Below are positions 46,203-58,692 of a stretch of 64,000 nucleotides of DNA, one piece after another. The stretch is from Alitta virens. Taxonomy: Eukaryota > Annelida > Polychaeta > Phyllodocida > Nereididae. The position numbers and the translations under genes were made by a program. The notes beneath the pieces are model-generated. The model searched no databases. It worked only from the letters and a program-made list of their open reading frames with translations, and was not told where the DNA came from. The stretch spans positions 38,717,995 to 38,781,994 of the forward strand of contig OW028581.1 in the NCBI GenBank assembly GCA_932294295.1. Direction: 5' to 3'. How positions within the stretch are numbered: position 1 is the first letter of the stretch; the number at the start of each line of letters is the position of its first letter.

Positions 46203-48600
46203 TATCAAGAGCCTCCTTTTTTTAAAATTTGTCAACAGTGTTTATTTTGTTATTCATGATTTAACATTTGTGTCATAACATGGCTCGCTTTTGGTTGAAG
46301 GTCATTGTCAAATTTAATGATGAGTCAAATGACTTTAAAGTCTTAAACAATGTTAAACAAATGTGATATTCTTGTTGATTGAGATAGGATCTTCTTACAG
46401 TTCATTTATGCATTTCTGTAGGCAGTTATAAAGATTTAGTATTGTGATTAAACATGTAATAATTTCAAGGGAGACAGCAATACGACTTCATTTATAAGTG
46501 TTAAGTGAAGATGGTACGTTGGCTTTATATGTTATAGATCTGTCAGTCGTTTTACGAGTAAGATATAATGTTACTGAAAAGTGCCTGATCTTGGCTGTAA
46601 TTTCTTGGATGAGAGTTATTTATTCCTAATTCTTAACAGTAATACAAAAAATGTGTATCATGAGGGGCATATAAAGGCACCCTTTTTCAAGTAAATTAAC
46701 TTTTAAATATTTTTTCACAAGTGCAGCCAGTGCTTTGCTCATATCCAGTTAAGACTTACATTAATGATTAATGATGTGAAAACTAGTCCTAACATGAGAC
46801 TGAAAACATACTTTTCTAGGTTTCCCATGATCTCAATTCACATTTATCCTAGATGTTCATTGCAGTTGATTGTCAAGTAAAATTTGGAGAAATACAGTAA
46901 ACACAGGGTACAAGTGTGAGTTGTTAATTGGAATTAGGTTTGCTTATTACAGGACAGCTTTGTGCAACCTGCAAAATTTACTTAAATTGACGGAGATTTT
47001 TACCGCTAAGAGTCATGTTTGTAAAGGTAAATTAGTGCCCAAAAGATACTATATAGAATGTACTCGTGTCGATTTCCTACTGGCTAAACCCTGCAATCAG
47101 TATTTGAATGAAATATTGAATTTTTTTCTTTTGGGGGGAGGTGATAATGTTGTTTACATGGATTAGTCAAGTAGTGAGTGTTTAAAAGCAATTAATTGAG
47201 ATTAAATCAGTTCTTGCCATCCAGTAGCTGGTGTTTTTAAAATGTTAATGTTCAGATAATATTGTCATAATATTTGTGATGAGGCTCTCAATCTGCACAA
47301 GATCTGTTTTAGGGCTGTTTCATTTTAAAAAAAAAGGGGTGGGGTTGGACAGGAAGGTTTTTGAAAAGCGGAGATGGTGAGTGGAGGTTGGGGGCTGTTG
47401 ACCAGTATTTTCTTAATATCTTAATGCAGGAACAAGAGGGTTGAGGGGGGGGGGGGGACAGTTCTGTCAACAAGCAGGGGGGGGGGGGGGGTGAGTCTGA
47501 ATATTCCCTGTCCCCCCGCCCCCCCCAACTCTTTTAAATTGAACAGCCCTTAGCTCTTTGTATGTTTACCGTGTTCTTTTATTATTACGACGAATTATGA
47601 GCTATTATGTTGTGACAGGTATCAGTGAAATAGCAAGCAGCTTCCTCTTGAAAATCGGATTGCGTATTAATTACAAGGGACCCAGATATACTTAAGCATT
47701 TTCATTTGCGATATCATTATTCCGCTTTTGCAATTTTTTGTTCGGATTCTGTATTAAGTAGGTCTGTGTCTCAGTTCACAGTGCATACTTCATCACAGTT
47801 TTGGTTTTTGTTATATTTTATGACTTGTCTCATGTTTGTTAGTGTATTAGCGTATTGCTTGGACATTCATCAGCCATGAAACTAGGTCTGTGCAAATTGT
47901 CATGTTGTAGTCCAAGTACCTATCATATCTAGATAAATAACTTGTGTTGTGTGGGATTATTTATTCAGCAGCTAGTATATTTTGGTTTTCTTTTTTTCAT
48001 GACTTAGATTTTATCATTTTGGAGCAGGGTTTATCTGTTTAAAGAAAGATATTTTGAAATGACCTCCACTGAAACTTGTTGAAATAGATTATTTGAATGT
48101 TATGAGTTTACCACTGCGATTGTAGCAGGTGTAATAATGTTGTCTGACCAGGTTTCTCATGTTACGCTTGAAGTTGGTCTTTATTCATATATTATTGCAT
48201 ATCACTTACAGTATTCAACTTAAGCGCGATATTACTGAAACACTAATATTGAGAGCGAGTTGTTGAAGCTGCTGTTTAACGTTTTCGCAAGTTAGATCTT
48301 CAGTGTCAAAGCTCTCTAAGAAATAATGCTGAAACTTGTTGAGTCCAAACATTTGCTCGAAAATTGAAGGGACAGGTGCTATCTGTAGTCATGTATCCTG
48401 TGTTTGGTACATCGTTAAAACTTTGGTATTCATGTATGTGTACTTGAACGTCAATGCCAATGTTCGTTTACTTTCATTTCAGTAATGGATATGTATCTTG
48501 TTCATTGATCATTAGTTTCTAAAAAGAGTTTAATGTATTTGTGTGTAAACTCTTTCACACAGTGAACTTGAATGTAATAAAAAGAATAATGGTATAATCT
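46203..48600 (+). other. Long 3' UTR of the TMEM263-like gene
   Basis: About 2.4 kb follow without any gene-like frame, up to a polyadenylation signal (aataaa, 48576-48581). Poly-G tracts occur at 47440-47458 and 47475-47490. Assignment to one UTR is an inference from the lack of an earlier clear signal and the absence of another gene. Confidence 0.45.
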
Positions 48601-48649
48601 GTTAGATTAGTCTCAGCTTTATACTTTGAAGTCTTCAGTCAATTAACCA

Positions 48650-48872
48650 ACCTGGGCGCTCTTCACAAACTAAATCTCGGATGGTTGTTGGTCAAAGGAG
48701 ACATTGGTGATGCCTTGTACTCAGTGTCTATGCTACGGCAAGTAATGACACCACTTATGCCCGCATAACTTCTGGTGTATGTGCGACTACCAAGCCTTAT
48801 CTCATCATTACATCTGCCTCTGGCTGCTGGTTGTATAAGCTGACTAAGCTTCATCCAGCAACGTGGAGACAA
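48650..48872 (+). mobile_element. SINE family 2, copy 2
   Basis: Shares gccttgtactc, gtgtctatg, caagtaa, accaagccttatctcatcatta, ctgactaagcttc and the closing gtggagacaa with the copies at 53930-54245 and 20850-21230. The head is missing. Confidence 0.75.
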
Positions 48873-49268
48873 TAAAACAATGCTTAACCCGTATCGTGCA
48901 TTAGTCTACAATAAGGGACATATATTATACCTCACGAGTGGTATTTCACCTGCATTAATGTAATAGCAAGCATGTAAGGCACTCACATCATGAGGTCTAC
49001 CCACTAGTAAATGTACCAGTCCCTACGTGACCCGTTTTCGATCCCGCAGGGAGCCTTTGGCTTGCCATGATTACCAGCGCCCCCTTGTGTCGCGCAGAGA
49101 CTGTAAATGTGCTATAGTATAATCCAGTATATATGTCCACTTGTTTTTAGCTCTTATTTTTTACATATATATATGTATGTCAAGGAGAAGCTCAAAATAG
49201 ATATTACCAAAAAATCAAAGCCCAACTTTCTAACCCTAAAAACCCGTCTGTACAAATAAATAATTTTT

Positions 49269-49585
49269 GGGTATAGTGCAGTATAGCGGACCCAAATGTA
49301 TGGCCTTATTTGGCGTCCATGAATGTTAATTTAAAAATATCACTATTTTTAGCCAAAATTTGTTGTAGCACAGAAGAGGAATAATATTGGCGTAGTACAG
49401 CGGGGGTTAGGGGGCAGCTGCCCCCAATAAAAGAAAAAAATTAACAATGTCTTGTCTTGAAAATGAAAAGAGCAGTCATGTTTTGTGACGTCATTCATTG
49501 AATTCAGTGATATGACGTCATAGGCATGTCAAAAAGGCTCGCTAAATAAGGTCATAAATTTGGGTCCGCTATACTGTACTTTTTC
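49269..49585. mobile_element. About 315-bp MITE, copy 2, with two perfect CRE words
   Basis: Second copy of the element at 16863-17176. Terminal inverted repeats here are cleaner: gtatagcggacccaaat at the left against atttgggtccgctatac at the right. It contains TGACGTCA twice (about 49486 and 49515). Non-coding. Confidence 0.85.
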
Positions 49586-50581
49586 CTAATTTTTTGCCAT
49601 TATCTCATCATTATGGCAGCAACAATTACAATGGAGCAGAGAGCAAAATAATGATGAAATCCCAGAACGGTTTTTTTTTAGCTATAAAGTTGGGCTAACA
49701 TTTCTGTTCATTTTGCTTTGCTCCATGTGTCATTTATGGCAAAATATGCCGGGAATCAAACAGGGGCGTCGATTTCTCTTGATGGTTGAGGGGGATGTAG
49801 GCATACTTTTTCTGTCCCACTGACTTTCCCTCGCTCGTACAAGTAGTGGCAGGTAATGCGCGGACACTGGCCAAGAGGTAAATTAATAGTGGATCACTTA
49901 TGCCAAACTTATTAACTTGTATTATATGTGATATCAAGCGTAAAGCTGTTTAACAAAGCACAAATGTTCCATTTGTGAATGTCAGGGAGGGAGGGGGGGG
50001 GGGGGGGGGTATGCTTGCATTGATCATCCCCCCTTCTCAGAAAGTGGGGGGTATATATCCCCACATCCCCCCTGAATCGACGCCCCTGGAATCAAATTAA
50101 GGATGTAAGGACAGCTGCTAAGTTATTTGACCAGTGTACCGTAGATGAACTGACTTCCCTTTTTGTCTAATTGAAAGCAATGTGGATGCAAAGCAGCTAC
50201 TCGATCATAACAAGAACCAAACATTATATGGCATTAAAAATGCTATTCATTTATTTAATATAATTAAAACTTCTTTTTGTTGCAATTTTGTGACTATAAC
50301 AATAAATGAATATTTGATTCTACATAACAGTGAAGAGTACTCCCACCTATATAACCATGAATGATAAAAGCATGCCTCAACATGATTATAATGCCCTGAT
50401 GAACAATGGTGAAGTGAGTGAATTATTTATGAAAGAACAATGTAAAAAGTAGTCCTGCAAAAATGACAGATGTGCATGTTTCATTGTCATGGCAACAGAT
50501 AAAGGATTTCAACAGAACTATGAAAAAATATGAAATGTAACAAGAACTAGATACATTTGGAAAAACAATATTTACACAGTC

Positions 50582-50635
<54 letters not shown>

Positions 50636-51233
50636 ATAACTTGTATATCCAAATAAATCTTAAAAAAAAAAGTGGCCCATTCCTGAATGTCAATTTCATG
50701 ACATGAAAAAGAGTATTAAACTTATGCAACGGCCATATATGACTTCATAAGAAATATTAAAATTATATTTTTACACATGAAGCAAAAGGCCATTTACATC
50801 ACTCAGTATAGGTCATATCACAATAATAATTACTCGCAATAAGTCGATCACTGGATCACGAGGAAGTAGACTCTCATCCAAATTACAGTTTTAGTACATA
50901 ATTTCTCTTGGCTGCTTAGCATTAAAAAGAGTTTGGTTCATCATACATGTTTTCATCTTTACTTGGAACCAAGAAGTAATTACGATAAACACTTAATTAC
51001 AATATACAAAAATAACATTTAAGTGATTTTTGCTAACATTTAACAGTTATAGGAATATTTTGATTATTTACAATAAGGAATATTTTGATTATTTACAATT
51101 TCTTATCCTAAATTATTCTGAATTGATACAGCAGAAATAATAATATAATTATAAACATCTTAAGGCTTTCCCCAGCATATCTTCCTGGATATTCCTGTCT
51201 TTTTATACACTAATTAATTCCTAAATAAATAAA
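49586..51233. other. Gene-free stretch and syntaxin 3' UTR
   Basis: Contains poly-G (about 49993-50009), an (AT)n run at 50589-50630 and a 27-bp duplication at 51052-51107 (aggaatattttgattattt twice). 50650-51233 is probably the reverse-strand syntaxin 3' UTR. No other gene-like frame. Confidence 0.45.
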
Positions 51234-54200
51234 TTACCGAACAGCAAGGTAAATTACTAGAGCTAAAACCCCTGCGACGATCGTCAATATGATGATAAGT
51301 ATGCACACCTTCTTTCTTGCCCTTCTCTGAAATAAAATCAAATAAATAAAATATTGGTTAGATTTAATTTGAAATTTTCATCCCCGCCCCCAACTTTAAT
51401 TAATTTTGAGATTCAAAATTAACACTGAAAACAGCATCATATATATTATGGGGGTATCTCTATGAAAGTAAACATTTCATTTTGCACAATTATGACAATA
51501 GACAAACCTGATAATTAGCAGCTTGAGTTAATTGGTCCCTTCCAGCTTCTACGTTGCCGGATGCTTGTTCAACATTAGCTTCAATTGTGTCTGTTAATGA
51601 ACAATAATATCTATGTTACACACATTATTGTAAGTACATACATTACAGCTTTGTATATAGATTAACAGCAGATTATAATTACGTACCTATTGTCTCTCCC
51701 TGTTCATGAACTAACACAGCCAGGTCTTTGAATATTGCATTGATATCTAAGATGTCGCCCTGAGAAAAAAAAGGTTAAAAGATGTATTCAAAAGGAGAAT
51801 TTTTTAATAAAAATTCCACCACATGATCTGGTGAATTTTAGCAGGATTTAAATTGTAAGTCCATAATGTCATAATTTTTTGGGTCATGTTTTTTTTTCTT
51901 CATACAAAGCAGGGAACAGCATAAGTATATAGACCCAAATGATAGCAAATTTCATAGTCGAACCAAACATTCTTACTGATAATTCTGTTAAAATTAATTC
52001 ATAGATTTCTAAATCTCACCTATAGTATTACATCCTCCATAGCCTCCAATATTACAGCTAATGACCATCTCACCTCTAGGTTATGATCTAATGACATCTC
52101 ACCTCTAGTTTTACATGATCTAATGACCATCTCACCTCTAGTTTTACATGATCTAATGACCATCTCATCTCTAGTTTTACATGATCTAATGACCATCTCA
52201 CCTCTAGTTTTACATGATCTAATGACCATATCACCTCTAGTTTTACATGATCTAATGACCATCTCACCTCTAGGTCAATCTCACCTCTAGTTTTACATGA
52301 TCTAATGACCATCTCACCTCTAGTTTTACATGATCTAATGACCATCTCACCTCTAGTTTTACATGATCAAATGACCATCTCACCTCTAGTTTTACATGAT
52401 CTAATGACCATCTCACCTCTAGTTTTACATGATCTAATGACCATCTCACCTTTAGTTTTACATGATCTAATGACAATCTCACATCTAGTAAAACATCCAG
52501 GGATTCCGGTTGTCCCAACCGTTATAAAACCCTTATTTCACATGAATTACATCTAATGAACATTTCTCACCTCCAGTCTGCGAATCTGCTCTTCCCTCTC
52601 CTGCAACAAAGCCAGGTCAGTGTCGATCGTCTGTCCTTGTGCTTCCAACTGAGCTTGTTGCCGTTGACGTTCTTCTTCCACAAGATACTGTTCATCGTCT
52701 GCTTCCTGGAGACAATTAAATTTAATCAGATTCAAATGAATTTATCCTTTGTTCTGTCTCGGTCCAGTCCATATGTACTGGAACCTCAAATAGCGACCAC
52801 CCAAATTTAAGACCACCCTATATTAAAACCATCTCAATTTCTAGATCACTACCCTGGGTCCCAAACCTCTGATTATAATATCATATATATATATAATTCA
52901 ATAACTGTTGTAGAGATCACTTGTAGTTTAGAAAACTTGAGCGAATCCAAAGGGTGGTCTTAACTGTAGGTTCACTGTATAAGATGAGAAATTAAAATTG
53001 ACCAACCAATAATAACGTTCTTGCAGTCACCCTTAAATACTTAATCAATTCAAAATACAATTTGTCAATTCAGAATTGATCACTACGTATCTTGTGAGAG
53101 GTAAGAGGATCAGCCATGAGGCCACCCAGTTTCACGGCTTGTCACTGAAGGACAATTTATCCAGAGATGATTAAACCAACTCACCTGCCAACTTATCAGA
53201 TCTTTCACTGAAGGTTTCGGCTTAGGAGGTGCAACAGTCCTCACTTTATTTGCTACTTTCTGAAATGATGATAATTTTAAACAATTAATTGTCACAGTCT
53301 GAAATGGAATTCACTCAATGAGGAAACACCCCTATATATATGATGTCATCATAATGATAAAAAGAAGGCCACTTCAGCAATAATGGAGCTTTACCTTCTG
53401 TAGGGCGTTATATCTTTCAGCAGCTTCTTGAAATTCATTTTTCAATCTCTCCATCTGAAGCTTTTCTTGCTGGCAAAAAAAATAAAGAAGAAAATCTCAG
53501 TACAATAAAAAGAGTGAAGAAGAGAAGTCCACTATCTACACCAGATTCAATATACTATACTTACCCTATTAGATCTAACTACTACGCCTGACAATTTGTG
53601 GAATGCCTGAGCAGTCTCCTTGATTAATTTATTGGTGTTTTGTTCAGTTTCATGACTGCAATAAAAAGACAATACATGCAAATAAAACGCAACTAAAATA
53701 TTTGTTTCACACTTCAAAAAGTCATGAAAAACTTACATCTTATCCCGAAGCTGAGTTCCATCTTTACCAGTTCCTATTTGCTTAACTAGTCTGTCAAGTG
53801 CAGTGGCTGAAAATGACATTTAACATCCCATTAAACCAATAATGCAACATAATTTAAATCTTCTTTCATTTCATATTTCCACAATTGGGCTGACATAGAT
53901 TCTGGCCACAGTCTGACAACTTGAAGTCAATTAGGTTGAGGCCAATGTGGCTAAGGCCAATTCCACATTGGCCAACTCTGCTGAAGGTCCCAGGTTCGAT
54001 CCTCGGGCGGGGCATTCTTAATGAGCTACATCCAAGCTGGATGTCGATCGCATGAGACGTTAAATTGGAGGTGCCTTGTACTCTGTGTCTATGTTGAGGC
54101 AAGTAAAAAACCCCACCCATGGGGTAAATGTGTACCATGCTGAGGACTCCAAGCCTTATCATCTCATCATTATGTGCCCCTGGCAGATGGTCATTTAAAC

Positions 54201-54743
54201 TGACTAAGCTTCAGACACAGTACTTAGCACTGAGACAGCAACAAGGCATACACAAGTATTATTAAGATCTTTAATGTGTTGCAATGTAATAATTAAATGT
54301 TGTGAAAAGCACCATAAAAGTTCAAGTCTCTATACAGGTAGTACAACATGTCTGACAGTATAAATACCACCTATAAGATGACATTTGCTGTGGCTGCATC
54401 AGTCATCAAATATATTGACTTTGAAGAGATAGCAAATATGAAAATTGGCTGTCCCAACAACCATACTTACTGTTTGTTGAAATATTGAAAATGTTACTAC
54501 TTATGGTGTCACTGTGTTCAAAGAAAGAGCCCACTCCTGCAAAATCACAAAATTCAGAATAACAGCAATTCAAGTTAAAAAAATATAAATATTATGATGA
54601 CTATGCAATCCTGTGACGGCTGTTGTAGCTTGTTAGGATGTTTTTACGATAAACATACCTTGCCGTTTCGGACGGCCTCTCTCAAAACCCGAGTCATCAT
54701 TTGGACTGTAATTTCTTATGCTTCCATACCCCTGATTGGCCAT
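51234..54743 (-). CDS. Syntaxin-7/12-like endosomal t-SNARE
   Basis: Tail-anchored Qa-SNARE that drives fusion of endosomes and lysosomes. Exons: 54743-54659, 54536-54471, 53806-53737, 53655-53565, 53469-53395, 53259-53185, 52705-52571, 51759-51687, 51590-51508, 51326-51234. All are in phase, 282 codons (281 residues; STX12 276, STX7 261). The N-terminal Habc region (ISTNTTALDRLVKQIGT, NTNKLIKETAQAF, LKNEFQEAAERY) is followed by a Gln/Glu-rich linker. The SNARE motif runs from LLQEREEQIRRLEGDILDIN through FKDLAVLVHEQGETID to QLTQAANYQ, with the zero-layer Gln in HEQGE. A basic juxtamembrane RRARKK and one C-terminal membrane helix ending AVR complete it. The intron between the linker/SNARE exon and the next holds a tandem array. 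A likely non-coding first exon lies at 55626-55700. Confidence 0.95.
52058..52492 (-). repeat. 33-bp tandem array carrying 5' splice-site words, syntaxin intron 7
   Basis: About 13-14 units. In the sense of the syntaxin transcript each contains ctagag|gtgag, then atggtcattagat, then catgtaaaa. The host exon's own junction (52571 downward) reads ctggag|gtgag followed by aaatgttcattagatg. The unit therefore resembles the exon end plus intron start next door. About 12 units keep AG|GT with a good donor context, and a few have mutated it (for example about 52170, 52497). Confidence 0.9.
53930..54245 (+). mobile_element. SINE family 2, copy 3 (most complete)
   Basis: The B-box region gtcccaggttcgatcctc lies at 53989-54006, followed by the shared body: ggcattcttaatgagct, atgagacgttaaattggag, gccttgtactc, ggcaagtaaaa, accccatgg-like ggggtaaatgt, aagccttatcatctcatcatta, ctgactaagcttc. 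It lies in a syntaxin intron on the opposite strand. A tRNA-derived head is likely. Confidence 0.8.
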
Positions 54744-54967
54744 CGTAATCGACCTGTGAGACAATTAACCAATTAAGATAATTATGTCAAGTATGCATTT
54801 AAAATCAGCAAGTATAAAATCAGCAAACAGCAACAATTTATTTACTCATTGAAACATCTATGGGGCATTGAGAGGGGCACTTTAGATGTTATCAATCAAT
54901 ATCAACGTAATTAAGCAACAGCCTAAAAGGGCACTTCCAATAAAGAACAGAAGTGGGGAGTGTGGGT

Positions 54968-55117
54968 GGGATAGGGCTTTAAGTCCTGTATATCTGCACC
55001 TGATGGGCTAATTAGGACAGGCAGGGACCATGGCAATGAGATGATGGATAAAACAGCCAACTTAGGCTCAACCGGGAATTGAACCTCACAACTAGTGAGC
55101 TAGGCCCCCACCTGAAA
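54968..55117 (-). mobile_element. SINE family 1, copy 2
   Basis: Matches 7940-8110 (shared: agggcttta, tcctgtat, tctgcacc, gatgggctaattaggacag, cagggac, atggcaatgaga, aacttaggctc, gagctaggcccc). The B box is mutated, so this copy is older or more decayed. Confidence 0.8.
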
Positions 55118-55619
55118 AGTGGGGAGGGCATGTACCCTGGCCTAGGTGCCCCTCCCCAGTTTCGCCTCCCTGGAAAAGATGAAACAAAATATCGATATGC
55201 AAAGATATATAGATCTATATCTATAAAGCACAGGGTACAAATCACCAACGCGATGATATGATAGCTTAAATAATTATTCCTTTTAAGATTTATTATTTGA
55301 CAGCTGAGACGGCCACACCCCCAAAACAGTCCCATCAAATAACAAAAGCGGCTATTATCGCCCAATTAAAAAACAACAAAGCAATGAAGAAAATGTTCAA
55401 AAGAGGTTAATAAAAAAACCCTTGTGAGCTTGTGTTGTTGTGAGGGCATTAAAAACAATGAATCGTAGTATTTAAAACAATGAACAGTTGATGAAAGGTT
55501 CAGCTTAGCTCAGCACTGAACATGAACAATGCATGAACTCAAAATGTCATTGAACTTGTTAATGAAAGGGTTTCTTCTTCACCTTGAATTTAATTACGTT
55601 ACCATGGTTATACGTAAAC

Positions 55620-55705
55620 GTCTCACCTTGTGTGATAATTCCACGGACAGCGCAATTGGACTATGACAACATTTTTTGGAATTTCTGGAGTTCAAACTGG
55701 AAAAT
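55620..55705 (-). promoter_or_regulatory. Possible syntaxin 5' UTR exon and promoter
   Basis: On the reverse strand a good donor (acacaag|gtgagacg, exon edge at 55626) follows GC-richer DNA with a CCAAT word (caattgg region near 55651). It lies about 0.9 kb upstream of the syntaxin ATG exon, which itself is preceded by an acceptor-like tract. Inference only; no coding in it. Confidence 0.35.
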
Positions 55706-56949
55706 CACATGATTGTGACAGCGGGCATTAACATGAGGTAAACAGAACTATTTTCACAACAATTAAAATCATTTGCATTGTTCGAAATTCTGAAGTATTG
55801 TCTTATTGCTTTTCAATTTTTTTCTACTATGCATTTCTTATAATTAACTTTGAAGAACACAAAACAATTGTTTTGAATCAATAGGCGACGCACTTCATTC
55901 TAGAGCGCATTAACAAAAGTGCGGATATGAGTGAACAGGCACCTGACAGCTGTTGACAATTTGAGAACTAACTCGAGTTTTGTTGTGAAATTCGAAGTTT
56001 GTGACTTCCAGGCAGGTGTGGTGTGTGTTAATTACGTGTGGATTGAGTGTTTAAATGGTTCATCTGTGTTTCAAAAGTGTTTCTGTTCGCTGACAATAGC
56101 GATGTTCATGATTTAAGCAGCATTTTATCGATCCGCCTGTCCACAACCTGACAACTTGCATTGCTGCCAGCACAGGGAACTGTGCGCAGTAGTTGTCAGC
56201 CTTCATATATCGGTTGCTTGTGAGTGAAGCATCATATGGCCATACATAACTCAATTGTCATGAACTTCTGATTTATTTCATACTGTTCAGCTGTCATACA
56301 AAATGTGTTCCTGCAGTGTCATTTTCCAGTTTAAAAAAAAAACACAAAATATATGGGTCATTCCACAAAGCGGTGCAGCCCCTGTCCCTCAATAGGACTT
56401 TCAAATGTGACTATAAAATACAAAATGGTTTTAATAATATTTGTGGTATGAGGATGGGCAGACCAATGTTAAGATATTATACTCAAGAAATATTTGCAGG
56501 AGTCTGTCCTAACTGATAGTTTGACGTACCCTTTTTGCTGTAAAAGGCAGCGAAAAGAGAATGTCCCAAACCTCATTTTAATTATAAGTATATCTTTACC
56601 CTGCTCAATGAATGTAAGTTAAAAATCATTTATGATATTCGCATAATTATAATCAGGAGAAGTTGAATTTTAACTGGCAAAGAAAATTTTGAAATATTCG
56701 CAGTTCCAGTAACATTACCCATATGTTAAAGAAATGCCAAAAGTGCACCGTTTCTGTGGAATGAGTCCGAATGACCCATATAACATATATATAACCTGCT
56801 TTATCAATGCAACTAGTAGCTTATAGATTGTATACACCAGAGTAGTTGTAAACACTAGACTCGGTTTTGTAATGTTGTATGTTTTGTATGTTTGTTTTGT
56901 AATATTAATGACACATGTATCAATTCCTGTTATCCTGTTTGTCAAATAA

Positions 56950-56987
<38 letters not shown>

Positions 56988-57050
56988 TGCACACGGCTAT
57001 GTGCATGTTTGATCTTTCTCTTGTTTCTCTTCAGTCACTTCTAGCCAGAG
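55706..57050. other. Spacer upstream of the LITAF gene
   Basis: No protein-like frame. A (TA)n run lies at 56952-56983. The tract at about 57010-57034 (tctttctcttgtttctcttcag) is a strong acceptor, so the LITAF coding exon is probably exon 2 and a 5' UTR exon lies further upstream. Confidence 0.45.
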
Positions 57051-58692
57051 ATGGCCGACAGTCAGAACGTAGGCAACCAGGAACCCCCTCCATCCTATGG
57101 AGCTGTGTCAGAATCCGACACCGGCACTACCCCACCTATGGTACCGCACCACCCCCAATATGGTGCAGGTATGAATAATGCTAGGTTTTCACAATTTCAT
57201 CATCTGGAAGTCTGAAATGCCCTTTTAATATACGTCGCTGTTTAAGATACTCTCTAAATAAACTGTGAACATTGTTTTTTCAGAGGGTTATCCTGATGAG
57301 CCTCCACCAAAATATGAACCACCAAAAGACCAAGACTATCCAATTAGTAGCCAGCCAACATCATACCCTCCTCAAAGCGCGGGTAATTTAGTTGTTATGC
57401 CTAGCAGGATTTTGGATATTGTACATTCTATCACCTAAAATATTGTACATTCTATCACCTAAAATATTTGGTCAGGTTTAATTAGCCGTTATATATTTTG
57501 TTGTAATGTTTGATCTCAGGTTACCAAGCAGAGGTTCGTCACACAGTTTACGTGACAGACATTCGCATGGGTCCCGTACCGCAGTTAATCCAGTGTCCTC
57601 ACTGTTATGCTCAGGTCACGACCTACACGACCTTTAAACCTGGCGCCCTCACTTGGCTTAGTGGAGGGCTAATCTGTCTCTTTGGGTGAGTGTTGATTTT
57701 TGTGACAAAGAAGTTATTCATATTCCTTTAGGTCAGACTTTTGCTAATAAGCTATCAGAATTTTACCCATTCCTTTTCTATTGGAAAGCTGTTCCTTTTT
57801 TATCACAATGGCTTGTTGGGAATTTAAACTATCTGGCCCATTTATCAATAACACTTGATTAGTAAGGTTCTTACAAAGAGGTTTCACTCTTTAAAATGCC
57901 AGGGCTCTGAGCTGTTGGTTTAATTTGAGATATATCGTGACATTTATTTATTTATTATCTGTAATCTTGTCACCTCCATAATTGCATCAAGGTTTATGGA
58001 CTGGTGAGGGTACCTGCATTTATGTATTTGCTTTAAAAAAAGATTATTCTCGTTTGTGCATGCCTTCTTGGATTGGGGATCTAGCACTGCTCAGGTATTA
58101 TTCCGCGATACTCGTTTGTCAGTAGATTGGACTCTTTTTGGATGGTCTCTTAAATACTCTTTTAAACTGTTTAAGAATTCTCTTCCTTTTTGGTAGGTAT
58201 AGGAAGTCAACTTGCTCAACGTTTTCCACTTTATTGAACTCGCTATAGTATTTCATTGGAATGTGATCAATGTTGTGAGACGTTTTTCTTTTTCAATACT
58301 TCCAGGGATCTATTTCTGTAAAAATTGTGTTGCCTGTGATGATCGCATTTATCAGGTACATTCCTGTGCTGGATGACAGTGACAGCTATGTATCATAACT
58401 TAATTATTTGTATAAAGTGGTTGACCCGTTCTCCTCTTTGCACAATGCTGTAAATATGTATCTGTTGTGCCAACATACAACTTATGTCTCCGTAGATAGC
58501 TGTCACTGATGTTTGCTGACAATCCATCAGGTGGTGCTGTTGTCAGTGTGATTACTAACGCCCCCTTGTGTTATTTGTTTCAGGTGCTGGGCCGGCTGCT
58601 GTCTGATTCCGCTATGTATTCCAGAGTTGTTGGATGTTGAACACAGATGTCCCAACTGCGGTACTTACTTAGGGATGCATACAAGAATTTGA
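57051..58692 (+). CDS. LITAF: LITAF-domain late-endosomal membrane protein
   Basis: Monotopic membrane protein of late endosomes and lysosomes that binds NEDD4-type ubiquitin ligases and ESCRT factors. Exons: 57051-57168, 57284-57382, 57520-57685, 58584-58692 (164 codons, 163 residues; human LITAF 161). The N-terminal half is Pro/Tyr-rich with two PPxY motifs (PPPSY and PPPKY) for WW domains. The C-terminal LITAF domain has CPHC, then a hydrophobic stretch rich in Trp, Gly and Cys (LTWLSGGLICLFGCWAGCCL), then CPNC. The two CxxC knuckles bind one zinc and bring the hydrophobic helix into the membrane face. It could equally be called a CDIP1-like protein, since invertebrate family members do not sort cleanly. 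The 3' UTR may run to the aataaa at 59744-59749. Confidence 0.94.

Noticed and set aside
52058..52492. CRISPR-like array
   Set aside because: Units are adjacent 33-bp copies without variable spacers, inside an animal intron. It is a minisatellite.
52020..52518. Open frames across the 33-bp array (repeat peptide with SLDHVKLE-type units)
   Set aside because: The unit length is a multiple of three, so frames stay open by default. The array lies in an intron of the syntaxin gene.
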